A stretch of DNA of 64,000 nt from Escherichia sp. E1V33 (GCF_004211955.1 NZ_RHJI01000019.1:1-64000), one strand, 5' to 3'; positions 49,040 through 61,466 are shown, counted from the stretch's first letter. Made by a program: numbers and translations. The notes: generated from the letters alone by a model not told the origin.

Positions 49040-51622
49040 ATGCAAGAGCAATACCGCCCGGAAGAGATAGAATCCAAAGTACAGCTTCATTGGGATGAGA
49101 AGCGCACATTTGAAGTAACCGAAGACGAGAGCAAAGAGAAGTATTACTGCCTGTCTATGCTTCCCTATCCTTCTGGTCGACTACACATGGGCCACGTACG
49201 TAACTACACCATCGGTGACGTGATCGCCCGTTACCAGCGCATGCTGGGCAAAAACGTTCTGCAGCCGATCGGCTGGGACGCGTTTGGCCTACCTGCGGAA
49301 GGCGCGGCGGTAAAAAACAACACCGCGCCAGCACCGTGGACGTACGACAACATCGCGTACATGAAAAACCAGCTCAAAATGCTGGGCTTTGGTTATGACT
49401 GGAGCCGCGAGCTGGCAACCTGTACGCCGGAATACTACCGTTGGGAACAGAAATTCTTCACCGAGCTGTATAAAAAAGGCCTGGTGTATAAGAAGACTTC
49501 TGCGGTCAACTGGTGCCCGAACGACCAGACCGTGCTGGCGAACGAACAGGTTATCGACGGCTGCTGCTGGCGCTGCGATACCAAAGTTGAACGTAAAGAG
49601 ATCCCGCAGTGGTTTATTAAAATCACCGCTTACGCTGACGAGCTGCTCAACGATCTGGATAAACTGGATCACTGGCCAGACACCGTTAAAACCATGCAGC
49701 GTAACTGGATTGGCCGTTCTGAAGGCGTGGAAATCACCTTCAACGTTAACGACTATGACAACACGCTGACTGTTTATACTACTCGCCCGGACACCTTTAT
49801 GGGTTGTACCTATCTGGCGGTAGCGGCAGGTCATCCGCTGGCGCAGAAAGCGGCGGAAAATAATCCAGAACTGGCGGCCTTTATTGACGAATGCCGTAAC
49901 ACCAAAGTTGCCGAAGCTGAAATGGCGACGATGGAGAAAAAAGGCGTCGATACTGGCTTTAAAGCAGTTCATCCATTAACGGGCGAAGAAATTCCGGTTT
50001 GGGCAGCAAACTTCGTATTGATGGAGTATGGCACTGGCGCAGTTATGGCGGTTCCGGGTCACGACCAGCGCGACTACGAGTTTGCCTCTAAATACGGCCT
50101 GAACATCAAACCAGTTATCCTGGCGGCTGACGGTTCTGAACCAGACCTTTCTCAGCAGGCACTGACTGAAAAAGGCGTGCTGTTCAACTCTGGCGAGTTC
50201 AACGGTCTTGACCATGAAGCGGCCTTCAACGCCATCGCCGACAAACTGACTGAAATGAGTGTTGGCGAGCGTAAAGTGAACTATCGCCTGCGCGACTGGG
50301 GTGTTTCCCGTCAGCGTTACTGGGGCGCGCCAATTCCGATGGTAACGCTGGAAGACGGCACTGTAATGCCTACCCCGGACGACCAACTGCCGGTGATCCT
50401 GCCGGAAGATGTGGTGATGGACGGCATTACCAGCCCGATTAAAGCAGATCCTGAGTGGGCGAAAACCACCGTTAACGGTATGCCAGCGCTGCGTGAAACC
50501 GATACTTTCGACACCTTTATGGAGTCCTCCTGGTACTATGCGCGCTACACTTGCCCAGAGTACAAAGAAGGTATGCTGGATTCCGAAGCGGCTAACTACT
50601 GGCTGCCGGTGGATATCTACATTGGCGGTATCGAACACGCCATCATGCACCTGCTCTACTTCCGCTTCTTCCACAAACTGATGCGTGATGCAGGCATGGT
50701 GAACTCTGACGAACCAGCGAAACAGCTGCTGTGTCAGGGCATGGTGCTGGCAGATGCCTTCTACTACGTTGGCGAAAACGGTGAACGTAACTGGGTATCT
50801 CCTGTTGATGCCATCGTCGAGCGTGACGAGAAAGGGCGTATCGTGAAAGCGAAAGACGCGGCAGGCCATGAACTGGTGTATACCGGCATGAGCAAAATGT
50901 CCAAGTCGAAGAATAACGGTATCGACCCGCAGGTGATGGTTGAGCGCTATGGCGCGGACACTGTTCGTCTGTTTATGATGTTCGCTTCCCCGGCTGATAT
51001 GACTCTCGAATGGCAGGAGTCCGGCGTTGAAGGTGCTAACCGCTTCCTGAAACGTGTCTGGAAACTGGTTTACGAACATACTGCGAAAGGTGATGTTGCT
51101 GCACTGAACGTTGATGCACTGACTGAAGATCAGAAAGCGCTGCGCCGCGATGTGCATAAAACAATCGCTAAAGTGACCGATGATATCGGCCGTCGTCAGA
51201 CCTTCAACACCGCGATTGCGGCAATTATGGAGCTGATGAACAAACTGGCGAAAGCACCGACCGATGGCGAGCAAGATCGCGCACTGATGCAAGAAGCGCT
51301 GCTGGCGGTAGTACGTATGCTTAACCCGTTCACTCCACACATCTGTTTCACGCTGTGGCAGGAGCTGAAAGGCGAAGGCGATATCGACAACGCGCCGTGG
51401 CCGGTGGCTGACGAAAAAGCGATGGTGGAAGACTCCACACTGGTCGTTGTTCAGGTTAACGGTAAAGTCCGTGCCAAAATCACCGTTCCGGTGGATGCAA
51501 CGGAAGAACAGGTTCGCGAACGTGCTGGCCAGGAACATCTGGTAGCAAAATATCTTGATGGCGTTACCGTGCGTAAAGTGATTTACGTACCAGGTAAACT
51601 CCTCAATCTGGTCGTTGGCTAA
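49040..51622 (+). CDS. leuS: Leucyl-tRNA synthetase
   Basis: This 860-residue class I synthetase charges tRNA-Leu, including the leuW product encoded in this window. It has HMGH in [17 protein letters not shown], a large CP1 editing domain with [11 protein letters not shown], the KMSKS loop ([10 protein letters not shown]) at about 619-623, and a C-terminal domain. The start is ATG 49040 ([11 protein letters not shown]); an upstream ATG at 49016 adds eight residues and is less likely. lptE follows 14 bp later. Confidence 0.98.
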   Translation: MQEQYRPEEIESKVQLHWDEKRTFEVTEDESKEKYYCLSMLPYPSGRLHMGHVRNYTIGDVIARYQRMLGKNVLQPIGWDAFGLPAEGAAVKNNTAPAPWTYDNIAYMKNQLKMLGFGYDWSRELATCTPEYYRWEQKFFTELYKKGLVYKKTSAVNWCPNDQTVLANEQVIDGCCWRCDTKVERKEIPQWFIKITAYADELLNDLDKLDHWPDTVKTMQRNWIGRSEGVEITFNVNDYDNTLTVYTTRPDTFMGCTYLAVAAGHPLAQKAAENNPELAAFIDECRNTKVAEAEMATMEKKGVDTGFKAVHPLTGEEIPVWAANFVLMEYGTGAVMAVPGHDQRDYEFASKYGLNIKPVILAADGSEPDLSQQALTEKGVLFNSGEFNGLDHEAAFNAIADKLTEMSVGERKVNYRLRDWGVSRQRYWGAPIPMVTLEDGTVMPTPDDQLPVILPEDVVMDGITSPIKADPEWAKTTVNGMPALRETDTFDTFMESSWYYARYTCPEYKEGMLDSEAANYWLPVDIYIGGIEHAIMHLLYFRFFHKLMRDAGMVNSDEPAKQLLCQGMVLADAFYYVGENGERNWVSPVDAIVERDEKGRIVKAKDAAGHELVYTGMSKMSKSKNNGIDPQVMVERYGADTVRLFMMFASPADMTLEWQESGVEGANRFLKRVWKLVYEHTAKGDVAALNVDALTEDQKALRRDVHKTIAKVTDDIGRRQTFNTAIAAIMELMNKLAKAPTDGEQDRALMQEALLAVVRMLNPFTPHICFTLWQELKGEGDIDNAPWPVADEKAMVEDSTLVVVQVNGKVRAKITVPVDATEEQVRERAGQEHLVAKYLDGVTVRKVIYVPGKLLNLVVG

Positions 51623-51636
51623 GCGCGGGAGGAAGC

Positions 51637-52215
51637 GTGCGATATCTGGCAACATTGTTGTTATCTCTGGCGGTGTTAATCACCGCCGGGTGTGGCTGGC
51701 ATCTGCGTGACACCACGCAGGTTCCTTCCACAATGAAGGTTATGATCCTGGACTCCGGTGACCCGAACGGGCCGTTAAGCCGTGCGGTGCGTAACCAGTT
51801 GCGTTTGAACGGCGTCGAGTTGCTCGATAAGGAAACCACACGTAAGGATGTTCCATCCCTGCGCCTGGGCGCTGTATCAATCTCACAGGATACCGCGTCG
51901 GTTTTCCGTAATGGTCAAACTGCCGAATATCAGATGGTGATGACTGTCAGCGCGTCGGTATTGATTCCTGGACGAGATATCTACCCGATTAGCGCCAAAG
52001 TCTTCCGTTCGTTCTTCGATAACCCGCAAATGGCGTTAGCGAAAGATAACGAGCAGGACATGATCATTAAAGAGATGTACGACCGTGCCGCCGAACAGCT
52101 GATTCGTAAGCTGCCAAGCATTCGCGCTGCGGACGTCCGTTCCGACGAAGAAACGTCGACAACAACGGATACCACAGCAACGCCTGCACGCGTCTCCACT
52201 ACGCTGGGTAACTGA
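51637..52215 (+). CDS. lptE: LptE, LPS-assembly lipoprotein
   Basis: This 192-residue outer-membrane lipoprotein plugs the LptD barrel and helps insert LPS. The GTG start is followed by a signal peptide and lipobox ITAGC with lipidated Cys19. The mature domain has the LptE fold; the tail is Ser/Thr-rich. Compared with the K-12 protein as I remember it, substitutions cluster around residues 78-115 (for example [13 protein letters not shown]) and in the tail. It overlaps holA by 1 bp (TGATG). Confidence 0.96.
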   Translation: MRYLATLLLSLAVLITAGCGWHLRDTTQVPSTMKVMILDSGDPNGPLSRAVRNQLRLNGVELLDKETTRKDVPSLRLGAVSISQDTASVFRNGQTAEYQMVMTVSASVLIPGRDIYPISAKVFRSFFDNPQMALAKDNEQDMIIKEMYDRAAEQLIRKLPSIRAADVRSDEETSTTTDTTATPARVSTTLGN

Positions 52216-53246
52216 TGATTCGGTTGTACCCCGAACAGCTCCGCGCGCAGCTCACTGAAGGGCTGCGCGCGGCCTATCTTTTACTTGGTAACGATCCCCT
52301 GTTGTTGCAGGAAAGCCAGGACGCCATTCGTCAGGTCGCCGCAGCACAAGGGTTTGAAGAACACCATACTTTTTCCATTGATCCCAACACGGACTGGAAC
52401 GCAATATTTTCGCTATGCCAGGCAATGAGCCTGTTTGCCAGTAGGCAAACCTTGTTGTTAGTGCTACCTGAAAATGGACCAAATGCGGCGATCAATGAAC
52501 ACCTCCTCACGCTCACCGGATTGCTGCATGACGATCTGCTGTTGATCGTACGCGGTAATAAATTGAGCAAAGCGCAGGAAAATGCCGCCTGGTTTACTGC
52601 GCTTGCAAACCGTAGCGTGCAGGTTACTTGCCAGACCCCAGAACAAGCCCAGCTTCCGCGCTGGGTTGCCGCGCGTGCAAAACAGCTCAATTTAGAACTG
52701 GATGACGCGGCGAATCAGGTGCTCTGCTACTGTTATGAAGGAAACCTGTTGGCACTGGCACAGGCACTGGAGCGTTTATCGCTACTCTGGCCGGACGGCA
52801 AACTGACACTGCCGCGCGTTGAGCAAGCGGTGAATGATGCCGCACATTTCACTCCTTTTCATTGGGTTGACGCTTTGTTGAGCGGCAAAAGCAAGCGCGC
52901 ATTGCATATTCTGCAGCAGCTGCGCCTGGAAGGCAGTGAACCGGTGATTTTGTTGCGTACTTTGCAACGTGAGCTATTGCTGCTGGTTAATCTGAAGCGC
53001 CAGTCTGCTCATACTCCGCTGCGTACGCTGTTTGACAAGCATCGGGTATGGCAGAACCGTCGCAACATGATTAGCGAAGCGTTAAATCGCCTGAGTCAGC
53101 CACAGTTACGTCAGGCTGTACAACTCCTGACACGAACGGAACTTACTCTCAAACAAGATTACGGTCAGTCAGTGTGGGCAGAACTGGAGGGATTATCTCT
53201 TCTTTTGTGCCATAAACCACTGGCAGACGTATTTATCGACGGTTGA
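52215..53246 (+). CDS. holA: DNA polymerase III delta subunit
   Basis: This 343-residue subunit opens the beta sliding clamp within the clamp loader. Three AAA+-like domains are implied by length: [14 protein letters not shown] near residue 20, the central [19 protein letters not shown], and a helical collar domain at the C-terminus. Delta lacks a functional Walker A, as is usual. Its start overlaps the lptE stop and nadD begins 1 bp after its own stop, so the three are coupled. Confidence 0.97.
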   Translation: MIRLYPEQLRAQLTEGLRAAYLLLGNDPLLLQESQDAIRQVAAAQGFEEHHTFSIDPNTDWNAIFSLCQAMSLFASRQTLLLVLPENGPNAAINEHLLTLTGLLHDDLLLIVRGNKLSKAQENAAWFTALANRSVQVTCQTPEQAQLPRWVAARAKQLNLELDDAANQVLCYCYEGNLLALAQALERLSLLWPDGKLTLPRVEQAVNDAAHFTPFHWVDALLSGKSKRALHILQQLRLEGSEPVILLRTLQRELLLLVNLKRQSAHTPLRTLFDKHRVWQNRRNMISEALNRLSQPQLRQAVQLLTRTELTLKQDYGQSVWAELEGLSLLLCHKPLADVFIDG

Positions 53247-53247
53247 T

Positions 53248-53889
53248 ATGAAATCTTTACAAGCTCTGTTTGGCGGCACCTTCGACCCGGTGCATTATGG
53301 CCATCTAAAACCCGTGGAAACGCTGGCGAATCTGATTGGTCTGACGCGGGTAACGATTATCCCTAACAACGTTCCTCCGCATCGCCCCCAGCCTGAAGCG
53401 AACAGCGTGCAGCGAAAACACATGCTTGAACTGGCGATTGCCGACAAGTCGCTGTTTACCCTTGATGAACGCGAGTTAAAGCGTAATGCCCCCTCTTACA
53501 CCTCGCAGACGTTAAAAGAGTGGCGACAGGAACAAGGCCCAGATGTGCCGCTGGCGTTTATTATCGGTCAGGATTCGCTGCTGAACTTTCCGACCTGGTA
53601 TGAATACGAAACGATTCTCGACAATGCACATTTGATAGTCTGTCGACGTCCAGGTTATCCGCTGGAAATGGCACAACCGCAGTACCAGCAGTGGCTGGAA
53701 GATCATTTGACGCATAATCCGGAAGATCTGCATCTTCAGCCTGCTGGGAAAATTTATCTCGCCGAAACGCCGTGGTTCAACATCTCGGCGACAATCATCC
53801 GCGAACGTTTGCAAAACGGCGAATCTTGTGAGGAATTGTTACCAGAATCGGTACTGACTTACATTAACCAACAAGGCTTGTATCGCTGA
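53248..53889 (+). CDS. nadD: Nicotinate-mononucleotide adenylyltransferase
   Basis: This 213-residue essential enzyme makes nicotinate adenine dinucleotide from NaMN and ATP in NAD synthesis. Nucleotidyltransferase motifs are [11 protein letters not shown] (HxGH type) at residues 9-19 and [10 protein letters not shown] near the C-terminus. It begins 1 bp after holA and 23 bp before cobC. Confidence 0.97.
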   Translation: MKSLQALFGGTFDPVHYGHLKPVETLANLIGLTRVTIIPNNVPPHRPQPEANSVQRKHMLELAIADKSLFTLDERELKRNAPSYTSQTLKEWRQEQGPDVPLAFIIGQDSLLNFPTWYEYETILDNAHLIVCRRPGYPLEMAQPQYQQWLEDHLTHNPEDLHLQPAGKIYLAETPWFNISATIIRERLQNGESCEELLPESVLTYINQQGLYR

Positions 53890-53912
53890 TATCTGCCGTC
53901 ACGGAGGGAATG

Positions 53913-54524
53913 ATGCGACTGTGGTTAATTCGTCACGGTGAAACGCAAGCGAATGTCGACGGGTTATACAGCGGTCATGCGCCTACACCACTTACGGCGC
54001 GCGGTATCGCGCAAGCGCAAAGCTTGCATGCCCTGTTACGTGATGTTCCCTTCGATAGGGTTTTATGCAGTGAACTGGAACGGGCGCAGCACACCGCGCG
54101 CCTGGTTCTTGATACCCGTCAACTCCCCGTGCAAATCATCCCTGAACTCAACGAAATGTTTTTTGGTGACTGGGAAATGCGGCATCATCGCGAGCTGATG
54201 CAAGAAGATGCCGAAAACTATAGCGCCTGGTGCAATGACTGGCAGCATGCCGTTCCTACTCACGGTGAAGGCTTTCAGGCATTTTCACAGCGAATAGAAA
54301 GGCTTATTGCCGGGCTTAGTGAGTATCAGCAGCACAAAAACATATTAATCGTTAGCCACCAAGGTGTGTTGAGCCTGTTGATTGCCCGCTTAATCGGCAT
54401 GCCTGCCGAGGCAATGTGGCATTTTCGTGTAGACCAGGGCTGCTGGAGCGTCATTGATATCAATGATAAGTTCGCCACTCTGCGCGTCCTCAATAGCCGC
54501 GCCATCTGGTGCGAAGATGCATGA
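53913..54524 (+). CDS. cobC: CobC, alpha-ribazole-5'-phosphate phosphatase
   Basis: This 203-residue histidine-phosphatase-family enzyme removes phosphate from alpha-ribazole-5'-P in cobalamin nucleotide-loop assembly. The catalytic motif is RHGE at residues 7-10 (LIRHGETQAN), with a second His in SHQGVLSLL. ATG 53913 is four bases past GGAGGG; the adjacent ATG 53910 is too close to the RBS. Many residues differ from the K-12 protein as remembered, more than in its neighbours, including the C-terminus IWCEDA. Confidence 0.92.
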   Translation: MRLWLIRHGETQANVDGLYSGHAPTPLTARGIAQAQSLHALLRDVPFDRVLCSELERAQHTARLVLDTRQLPVQIIPELNEMFFGDWEMRHHRELMQEDAENYSAWCNDWQHAVPTHGEGFQAFSQRIERLIAGLSEYQQHKNILIVSHQGVLSLLIARLIGMPAEAMWHFRVDQGCWSVIDINDKFATLRVLNSRAIWCEDA

Positions 54525-54560
54525 CTTTTCTGTTTTTTTTCAGGTAAGCCGTAACGGACA

Positions 54561-54588
54561 TTGACAGTCCCGGGCAGGCTGATATTCT
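54561..54588 (+). promoter_or_regulatory. Sigma-70 promoter for the rsfS operon
   Basis: TTGACA (54561-54566), a 16-bp spacer and TATTCT (54583-54588) form a near-consensus promoter. The leader to rsfS would be about 190 nt. A second -10-like TATACT at 54735 is closer to the gene. No other gene is seen in the 259-bp gap. Confidence 0.6.
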
Positions 54589-54678
54589 CCGCAACCTGAC
54601 TTTTCCGCCATACACGACTTTGTAGAAATTGTTTTACAAAAATGGCGATGCAATCTGTGACGCGGGGTGGGATGATAG

Positions 54679-55101
<423 letters not shown>

Positions 55102-55104
55102 TGC

Positions 55105-55572
55105 GTGAAGCTGCAACTTGTCGCCGTGGGAACGAAAATGCCGGACTGGGTACAAACCGGTTTTACCGAGTACCTGCGTCGTTTTCCGAAAGATATGCCT
55201 TTTGAACTGATTGAAATTCCGGCGGGAAAACGCGGCAAGAACGCGGATATCAAGCGCATACTCGACAAAGAGGGTGAGCAAATGCTGGCTGCCGCAGGTA
55301 AAAACCGCATTGTCACCCTTGATATCCCAGGCAAGCCCTGGGACACGCCGCAGTTAGCCGCTGAACTGGAACGCTGGAAGCTGGATGGCCGCGATGTCAG
55401 CTTGCTGATTGGCGGGCCGGAAGGGTTATCGCCTGCCTGTAAAGCGGCGGCAGAACAAAGCTGGTCACTTTCGGCGCTGACCCTCCCCCATCCGCTGGTT
55501 CGCGTACTGGTCGCAGAGAGTCTGTACCGGGCGTGGAGCATTACCACCAACCATCCTTATCACCGTGAGTGA
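55105..55572 (+). CDS. rlmH: RlmH, 23S rRNA pseudouridine-1915 N3-methyltransferase
   Basis: This 155-residue SPOUT methyltransferase methylates pseudouridine 1915 in helix 69 of 23S rRNA. The GTG start (55105) is 3 bp after rsfS. The knotted SAM-binding site shows [10 protein letters not shown] and [18 protein letters not shown]. It is grouped with rsfS and the wall genes mrdAB; mrdA starts 30 bp downstream. Confidence 0.97.
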
Positions 55573-55602
55573 TAAGGTAGCCTTAAGTAGAAAACGCAGC
55601 GG

Positions 55603-57504
55603 ATGAAATTACAGAACTCTTTTCGCGACTATTCGGCAGAGTCCGCGCTGTTTGTGCGCCGGGCGCTGGTCGCCTTTTTGGGGATTTTGCTGCTAACCGG
55701 TGTGCTCATCGCCAACTTGTATAATCTACAAATTGTTCGCTTTACCGATTACCAGACCCGTTCTAATGAAAACCGCATTAAGCTGGTGCCTATCGCCCCT
55801 AGCCGCGGCATTATCTACGACCGTAACGGTATCCCTCTGGCGCTCAACCGAACTATCTATCAGATAGAGATGATGCCGGAGAAAGTCGATAACGTGCAGC
55901 AGACACTGGACGCTCTGCGCAGCGTGGTTGACCTGACCGATGACGATATCGCCGCGTTTCGAAAGGAGCGTGCACGTTCGCACCGTTTTACCTCTATTCC
56001 GGTGAAAACCAACCTGACTGAAGTTCAGGTGGCGCGTTTCGCCGTTAACCAGTACCGTTTTCCTGGTGTGGAAGTTAAAGGCTATAAACGTCGTTACTAT
56101 CCCTATGGCTCAGCGCTGACCCACGTTATCGGCTATGTGTCGAAAATCAACGATAAAGACGTCGAGCGACTGAATAATGACGGCAAACTGGCCAACTATG
56201 CCGCAACACATGATATCGGCAAGCTGGGGATTGAACGTTACTACGAAGATGTTCTGCATGGCCAGACGGGTTATGAAGAAGTTGAAGTTAACAACCGCGG
56301 TCGGGTCATCCGCCAGCTAAAAGAAGTATCGCCGCAGGCCGGGCATGATATTTACCTGACAATTGATCTCAAGCTCCAGCAGTATATTGAAACACTGCTG
56401 GCGGGCAGTCGTGCCGCTGTTGTGGTCACCGATCCGCGTACAGGTGGCGTGCTGGCGCTGGTTTCCACACCAAGTTACGACCCAAACCTGTTTGTTGACG
56501 GTATCTCCAGCAAAGATTATTCCGCATTGCTGAACGACCCGAACACACCACTGGTGAATCGCGCCACGCAGGGGGTTTATCCACCAGCGTCGACGGTTAA
56601 ACCTTATGTGGCGGTTTCGGCATTAAGTGCGGGGGTGATCACCCGTAATACCAGCCTGTTTGATCCCGGATGGTGGCAGTTGCCGGGGTCTGAAAAGCGT
56701 TATCGTGACTGGAAAAAATGGGGCCACGGTCGCCTGAATGTCACTAAATCGCTGGAAGAGTCCGCAGATACCTTCTTCTATCAGGTTGCCTACGATATGG
56801 GTATCGACCGCCTTTCTGAATGGATGGGCAAATTTGGCTACGGCCATTACACCGGTATCGATCTTGCAGAAGAGCGCTCCGGTAATATGCCGACCCGCGA
56901 ATGGAAACAGAAACGCTTTAAAAAACCGTGGTATCAGGGTGACACCATTCCGGTCGGTATCGGTCAGGGGTACTGGACAGCGACCCCTATCCAGATGAGC
57001 AAAGCACTGATGATCCTGATTAACGACGGTATTGTAAAAGTTCCACATTTACTAATGAGCACTGCCGAAAATGGCAAACAAGTGCCGTGGGTACAGCCGC
57101 ATGAACCGCCGGTAGGCGATATTCATTCTGGTTACTGGGAACTGGCGAAAGACGGCATGTTTGGTGTTGCTAACCGTCCTAACGGTACGGCACATAAATA
57201 CTTTGCCAGCGCGCCCTACAAAATTGCGGCGAAATCCGGTACCGCGCAGGTCTTCGGCCTGAAGGCGAACGAAACCTATAATGCGCACAAAATTGCCGAG
57301 CGTCTGCGCGACCACAAACTGATGACCGCGTTTGCGCCGTATAACAATCCGCAAGTCGCTGTCGCGATGATTCTGGAAAACGGTGGTGCAGGCCCGGCGG
57401 TCGGTACGCTGATGCGCCAGATCCTCGACCACATTATGCTTGGTGATAACAACACCGATCTGCCTGCAGAAAACCCAGCGGTTACTGCTGCGGAGGACCA
57501 TTAA
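55603..57504 (+). CDS. mrdA: MrdA (PBP2), rod-shape peptidoglycan transpeptidase
   Basis: This 633-residue penicillin-binding protein cross-links peptidoglycan during cell elongation with RodA. One N-terminal membrane helix (about 20-45) precedes the dimerisation domain and the transpeptidase domain. Active-site motifs are Ser330-x-x-Lys (PPASTVKPY), SAD (EESADTFFY) and KSGTAQ. It is followed after 2 bp by mrdB, its cognate glycosyltransferase partner. Confidence 0.98.
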   Translation: MKLQNSFRDYSAESALFVRRALVAFLGILLLTGVLIANLYNLQIVRFTDYQTRSNENRIKLVPIAPSRGIIYDRNGIPLALNRTIYQIEMMPEKVDNVQQTLDALRSVVDLTDDDIAAFRKERARSHRFTSIPVKTNLTEVQVARFAVNQYRFPGVEVKGYKRRYYPYGSALTHVIGYVSKINDKDVERLNNDGKLANYAATHDIGKLGIERYYEDVLHGQTGYEEVEVNNRGRVIRQLKEVSPQAGHDIYLTIDLKLQQYIETLLAGSRAAVVVTDPRTGGVLALVSTPSYDPNLFVDGISSKDYSALLNDPNTPLVNRATQGVYPPASTVKPYVAVSALSAGVITRNTSLFDPGWWQLPGSEKRYRDWKKWGHGRLNVTKSLEESADTFFYQVAYDMGIDRLSEWMGKFGYGHYTGIDLAEERSGNMPTREWKQKRFKKPWYQGDTIPVGIGQGYWTATPIQMSKALMILINDGIVKVPHLLMSTAENGKQVPWVQPHEPPVGDIHSGYWELAKDGMFGVANRPNGTAHKYFASAPYKIAAKSGTAQVFGLKANETYNAHKIAERLRDHKLMTAFAPYNNPQVAVAMILENGGAGPAVGTLMRQILDHIMLGDNNTDLPAENPAVTAAEDH

Positions 57505-57506
57505 TC

Positions 57507-58619
57507 ATGACGGATAATCCGAATAAAAAAACATTCTGGGATAAAATCCATCTTGATCCCACAATGCTACTGATCTTACTGGCATTACTGGTCTACAGCG
57601 CCCTGGTAATCTGGAGCGCCAGCGGCCAGGACATCGGCATGATGGAGCGTAAAATCGGCCAGATCGCGATGGGGCTGGTCATTATGGTGGTGATGGCCCA
57701 AATTCCGCCGCGCGTTTATGAAGGCTGGGCGCCCTATCTCTATATCATCTGTATTATTTTGCTGGTAGCGGTAGATGCCTTTGGCGCCATCTCCAAAGGT
57801 GCTCAACGTTGGCTGGATCTCGGTATTGTTCGTTTCCAGCCCTCGGAAATCGCCAAAATAGCCGTGCCGCTCATGGTGGCACGCTTTATCAACCGTGACG
57901 TTTGCCCGCCGTCGTTAAAAAATACCGCCATCGCGCTGGTACTGATTTTTATGCCCACGTTGCTGGTGGCAGCGCAGCCTGACCTGGGGACATCCATCCT
58001 CGTTGCGCTTTCCGGGCTGTTTGTACTGTTTCTCTCCGGACTTAGCTGGCGCTTGATTGGCGTTGCGGTGGTACTGGTAGCAGCATTTATCCCAATTTTG
58101 TGGTTCTTCCTGATGCATGACTACCAGCGCCAGCGCGTAATGATGCTACTCGACCCGGAATCAGACCCACTCGGCGCGGGCTATCACATTATTCAGTCTA
58201 AAATTGCTATTGGCTCTGGTGGATTACGCGGCAAAGGCTGGCTGCACGGTACTCAGTCACAGCTTGAATTTCTGCCTGAACGCCATACCGATTTTATCTT
58301 CGCAGTACTGGCGGAAGAGTTGGGATTAGTGGGTATTTTGATTCTGCTTGCTCTCTATATTCTGCTAATCATGCGTGGACTGTGGATTGCAGCCAGAGCG
58401 CAAACTACCTTTGGTCGCGTCATGGCTGGCGGCTTAATGCTGATATTATTCGTTTATGTCTTCGTAAATATTGGTATGGTAAGCGGTATTCTGCCGGTTG
58501 TAGGGGTTCCACTCCCGCTGGTCAGTTATGGAGGATCGGCGCTCATAGTGCTGATGGCTGGGTTTGGAATTGTGATGTCAATCCACACCCACAGGAAAAT
58601 GTTGTCGAAAAGCGTGTAA
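57507..58619 (+). CDS. mrdB: MrdB (RodA), SEDS peptidoglycan glycosyltransferase
   Basis: This 370-residue polytopic membrane protein of the SEDS family polymerises glycan strands with PBP2 in the elongasome. About ten helices are visible; conserved segments include [44 protein letters not shown] and [12 protein letters not shown]. rlpA starts 10 bp after the stop. Confidence 0.98.
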   Translation: MTDNPNKKTFWDKIHLDPTMLLILLALLVYSALVIWSASGQDIGMMERKIGQIAMGLVIMVVMAQIPPRVYEGWAPYLYIICIILLVAVDAFGAISKGAQRWLDLGIVRFQPSEIAKIAVPLMVARFINRDVCPPSLKNTAIALVLIFMPTLLVAAQPDLGTSILVALSGLFVLFLSGLSWRLIGVAVVLVAAFIPILWFFLMHDYQRQRVMMLLDPESDPLGAGYHIIQSKIAIGSGGLRGKGWLHGTQSQLEFLPERHTDFIFAVLAEELGLVGILILLALYILLIMRGLWIAARAQTTFGRVMAGGLMLILFVYVFVNIGMVSGILPVVGVPLPLVSYGGSALIVLMAGFGIVMSIHTHRKMLSKSV

Positions 58620-58629
58620 GAGGTGCGCA

Positions 58630-59706
58630 ATGCGTAAGCAGTGGCTCGGGATCTGCATCGCGGCAGGAATGCTCGCGGCATGTACTAGCGATGATGGTCA
58701 GCAACAGACGGTAAGTGTGCCGCAGCCTGCGGTATGTAACGGCCCAATAGTTGAAATTAGCGGGGCGGAACCACGTTTCGAACCACTGAACGCGACGGCA
58801 AATCAGGATTATCAGCGCGACGGCAAAAGCTACAAAATCGTGCAGGACCCTTCACGCTTTAGCCAGGCGGGCCTTGCTGCCATTTATGATGCCGAACCTG
58901 GCAGCAATCTGACGGCATCTGGCGAAGCATTTGATCCGACGCAACTGACAGCGGCGCATCCAACGCTCCCCATCCCCAGCTACGCCAGAATCACCAACCT
59001 GGCTAACGGGCGGATGATCGTGGTGCGCATTAACGATCGTGGTCCCTACGGCAACGACCGTGTGATTTCACTTTCACGCGCGGCAGCTGACCGTCTTAAC
59101 ACCTCGAACAATACAAAAGTTCGTATCGATCCTATTATCGTCGCCCAGGACGGTTCATTTTCTGGCCCTGGCATGGCTTGTACTACCATTGCCAAACAGA
59201 CTTACGCCCTGCCTGCTCCGCCCGATTTAACCGGCGGCAGCGGAACAAACTCTATGTCTATCCCGCAGGGTGATATTCTCCCGGTCAGCAACTCGACGCT
59301 GAAAAGCGAAGATCCGACCGGCGCGCCGGTAACCAGCAGTGGCTTCCTCGGCGCACCTACCACCCTGGCGCCCGGCGTACTGGAAGGCAGCGAACCGACG
59401 CCTGCACCACAGCCAGTTGTCACCGCACCTGCAACAACACCTGCAATGGTGACACCGCAAGCCGCTTCGCAAAGCGCCAGTGGTAACTTTATGGTGCAAG
59501 TGGGTGCCGTTAGCGATCAGGCACGCGCGCAACAGTATCAACAGCAACTGGGACAAAAGTTCGGCGTACCCGGTCGCGTGACCCAAAACGGCGCGGTCTG
59601 GCGTATTCAGCTTGGTCCATTCGCCAACAAAGCTGAAGCCAGTGCCTTACAGCAACGTTTACAAACCGAAGCCCAATTACAGTCATTTATTACCACCGCG
59701 CAATAA
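58630..59706 (+). CDS. rlpA: RlpA, septal-ring lipoprotein with SPOR domain
   Basis: This 358-residue outer-membrane lipoprotein has lipobox MLAAC (lipidated Cys18), a double-psi beta-barrel domain (about 75-165, with RMIVVRINDRGPYGNDRVI), a low-complexity Pro/Thr/Ala linker, and a C-terminal SPOR domain (about 280-358) that targets denuded glycan at the septum. Some relatives are lytic transglycosylases; the E. coli protein lacks clear enzymatic activity. It is four residues shorter than my recollection of K-12, in the linker. Confidence 0.95.
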   Translation: MRKQWLGICIAAGMLAACTSDDGQQQTVSVPQPAVCNGPIVEISGAEPRFEPLNATANQDYQRDGKSYKIVQDPSRFSQAGLAAIYDAEPGSNLTASGEAFDPTQLTAAHPTLPIPSYARITNLANGRMIVVRINDRGPYGNDRVISLSRAAADRLNTSNNTKVRIDPIIVAQDGSFSGPGMACTTIAKQTYALPAPPDLTGGSGTNSMSIPQGDILPVSNSTLKSEDPTGAPVTSSGFLGAPTTLAPGVLEGSEPTPAPQPVVTAPATTPAMVTPQAASQSASGNFMVQVGAVSDQARAQQYQQQLGQKFGVPGRVTQNGAVWRIQLGPFANKAEASALQQRLQTEAQLQSFITTAQ

Positions 59707-59846
59707 CGTAAAGCAGGCATCTGAAATGTCAATTTCTGTAAATGACGTTAACAAAGTCACGCGGAAAGTCAGATGCCTGGCGGTAGTGCATTTGCTATAG
59801 TAGGGCACTTATTTTAAATTCCATCACGGATGTCGTAGTTCAGACC

Positions 59847-61058
59847 ATGAATACCATTTTTTCCGCTCGTATCATGAAGCGCCTGGCGCTCACCACGGCT
59901 CTTTGCACAGCCTTTATCTCTGCTGCACATGCCGATGACCTGAATATCAAAACTATGATCCCGGGTGTACCGCAGATCGACGCGGAGTCTTACATCCTGA
60001 TCGACTATAACTCCGGCAAAGTGCTCGCCGAGCAAAATGCGGATGTCCGTCGCGACCCTGCAAGTCTGACCAAAATGATGACCAGCTACGTTATCGGTCA
60101 GGCAATGAAAGCCGGTAAATTCAAAGAATCTGATTTAGTGACCATTGGTAATGACGCCTGGGCCACCGGTAACCCGGTGTTCAGAGGTTCTTCGCTGATG
60201 TTCCTCAAACCTGGCATGCAGGTGCCGGTTTCTCAGCTTATCCGTGGTATCAACCTGCAATCGGGTAACGATGCTTGTGTTGCCATGGCTGACTTCGCCG
60301 CCGGTAGCCAGGATGCTTTCGTTGGCCTGATGAACAGTTACGTTAACGCACTGGGCCTGAAAAATACCCACTTCCAGACTGTACACGGTCTGGACGCTGA
60401 CGGTCAGTACAGCTCCGCGCGTGATATGGCGCTGATCGGTCAGGCCCTGATTCGTGATGTACCCAACGAATACGCTATCTATAAAGAGAAAGAGTTTACC
60501 TTTAACGGTATTCGCCAGCTCAACCGTAACGGCCTGCTATGGGATAACAGCCTGAATGTCGACGGTATCAAAACTGGCCATACTGACAAGGCGGGCTACA
60601 ACCTTGTCGCCTCTGCAACGGAAGGTCAGATGCGTCTGATCTCCGCAGTCATGGGCGGACGCACGTTCAAAGGCCGTGAAACCGAAAGCAAAAAACTGCT
60701 GACCTGGGGCTTCCGTTTCTTCGAAACGGTTAACCCGCTGAAAGTTGGCAAGGAGTTCGCCTCTGAACCAGTATGGTTTGGTAATACTGACCGCGCTTCG
60801 TTAGGCGTTGATAAAGACGTTTATCTGACCATTCCGCGTGGCCGCATGAAAGACCTGAAAGCCAGCTACGTGCTGAATAGCAGTGAACTGCATGCGCCGC
60901 TGCAAAAGAACCAGGTCGTTGGCACCATCAACTTCCAGCTTGATGGCAAAACTATTGAACAACGCCCGCTGGTGGTGTTACAGGAAATTCCGGAAGGTAA
61001 CTTCTTCGGCAAAATCATTGATTACATTAAATTAATGTTCCATCACTGGTTTGGCTAA
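59847..61058 (+). CDS. dacA: DacA (PBP5), D-alanyl-D-alanine carboxypeptidase
   Basis: This 403-residue penicillin-binding protein removes terminal D-Ala from pentapeptides and sets wall cross-linking and cell shape. The signal peptide (residues 1-29) ends ISAAHA. The catalytic motifs are Ser73-x-x-Lys76 (PASLTKMM), SGN (LQSGNDACV) and KTG ([13 protein letters not shown]). A C-terminal amphipathic helix ([15 protein letters not shown]) anchors it on the outer face of the inner membrane. A terminator follows. Confidence 0.98.
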   Translation: MNTIFSARIMKRLALTTALCTAFISAAHADDLNIKTMIPGVPQIDAESYILIDYNSGKVLAEQNADVRRDPASLTKMMTSYVIGQAMKAGKFKESDLVTIGNDAWATGNPVFRGSSLMFLKPGMQVPVSQLIRGINLQSGNDACVAMADFAAGSQDAFVGLMNSYVNALGLKNTHFQTVHGLDADGQYSSARDMALIGQALIRDVPNEYAIYKEKEFTFNGIRQLNRNGLLWDNSLNVDGIKTGHTDKAGYNLVASATEGQMRLISAVMGGRTFKGRETESKKLLTWGFRFFETVNPLKVGKEFASEPVWFGNTDRASLGVDKDVYLTIPRGRMKDLKASYVLNSSELHAPLQKNQVVGTINFQLDGKTIEQRPLVVLQEIPEGNFFGKIIDYIKLMFHHWFG

Positions 61059-61108
61059 AAATTGAACACTTGAAAGTGTAATTTCCGCCCCCATATACTA
61101 AGCATCAG

Positions 61109-61143
61109 TAAAAAACTCCCGCCCTCTGGCGGGAGTTGCTATT
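61109..61143 (+). terminator. dacA terminator
   Basis: AACTCCCGCC / GGCGGGAGTT is a 10-bp stem with loop CTCT, followed by GCTATTTAATT. Confidence 0.8.
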
Positions 61144-61167
61144 TAATTACGTTACGCCGGAGCTGAC

Positions 61168-61431
61168 ATGAAAACCAAACTTAACGAACTGCTTGAATTC
61201 CCTACTCCTTTTACCTACAAAGTAATGGGGCAGGCGTTACCTGAGCTGGTTGATCAGGTGGTTGAAGTGGTACAGCGCCATGCGCCAGGTGACTACACCC
61301 CAACGGTAAAACCAAGCAGCAAAGGCAACTACCACTCGGTATCTATCACTATCAACGCCACTCATATCGAGCAGGTTGAAACTCTGTACGAAGAACTGGG
61401 CAAAATCGATATTGTCCGTATGGTTCTGTAA
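61168..61431 (+). CDS. ybeD: YbeD, DUF493 small protein
   Basis: This 87-residue protein matches E. coli YbeD, which has a ferredoxin-like ACT-type fold and no catalytic motif. Function is unknown; its constant position before lipB in enterobacteria suggests, but does not show, a link to lipoate metabolism. A hairpin lacking a T-run (61443-61466) lies between it and lipB. Confidence 0.95.
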
Positions 61432-61442
61432 TTCGCTTCTCC

Positions 61443-61466
61443 GTTACCCGGCCTCTGGTCGGGTAA
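61443..61466 (+). terminator. Hairpin between ybeD and lipB
   Basis: GTTACCCG / CGGGTAAC is an 8-bp stem with loop GCCTCTGGT. No T-run follows; it may be a weak terminator or an RNA stabiliser. Confidence 0.4.

Noticed and set aside
49976-51655. 559-codon open frame on the - strand opposite leuS
   Set aside because: Antisense shadow of leuS. Highly expressed genes with biased codons often leave such frames open; no RBS or family match.
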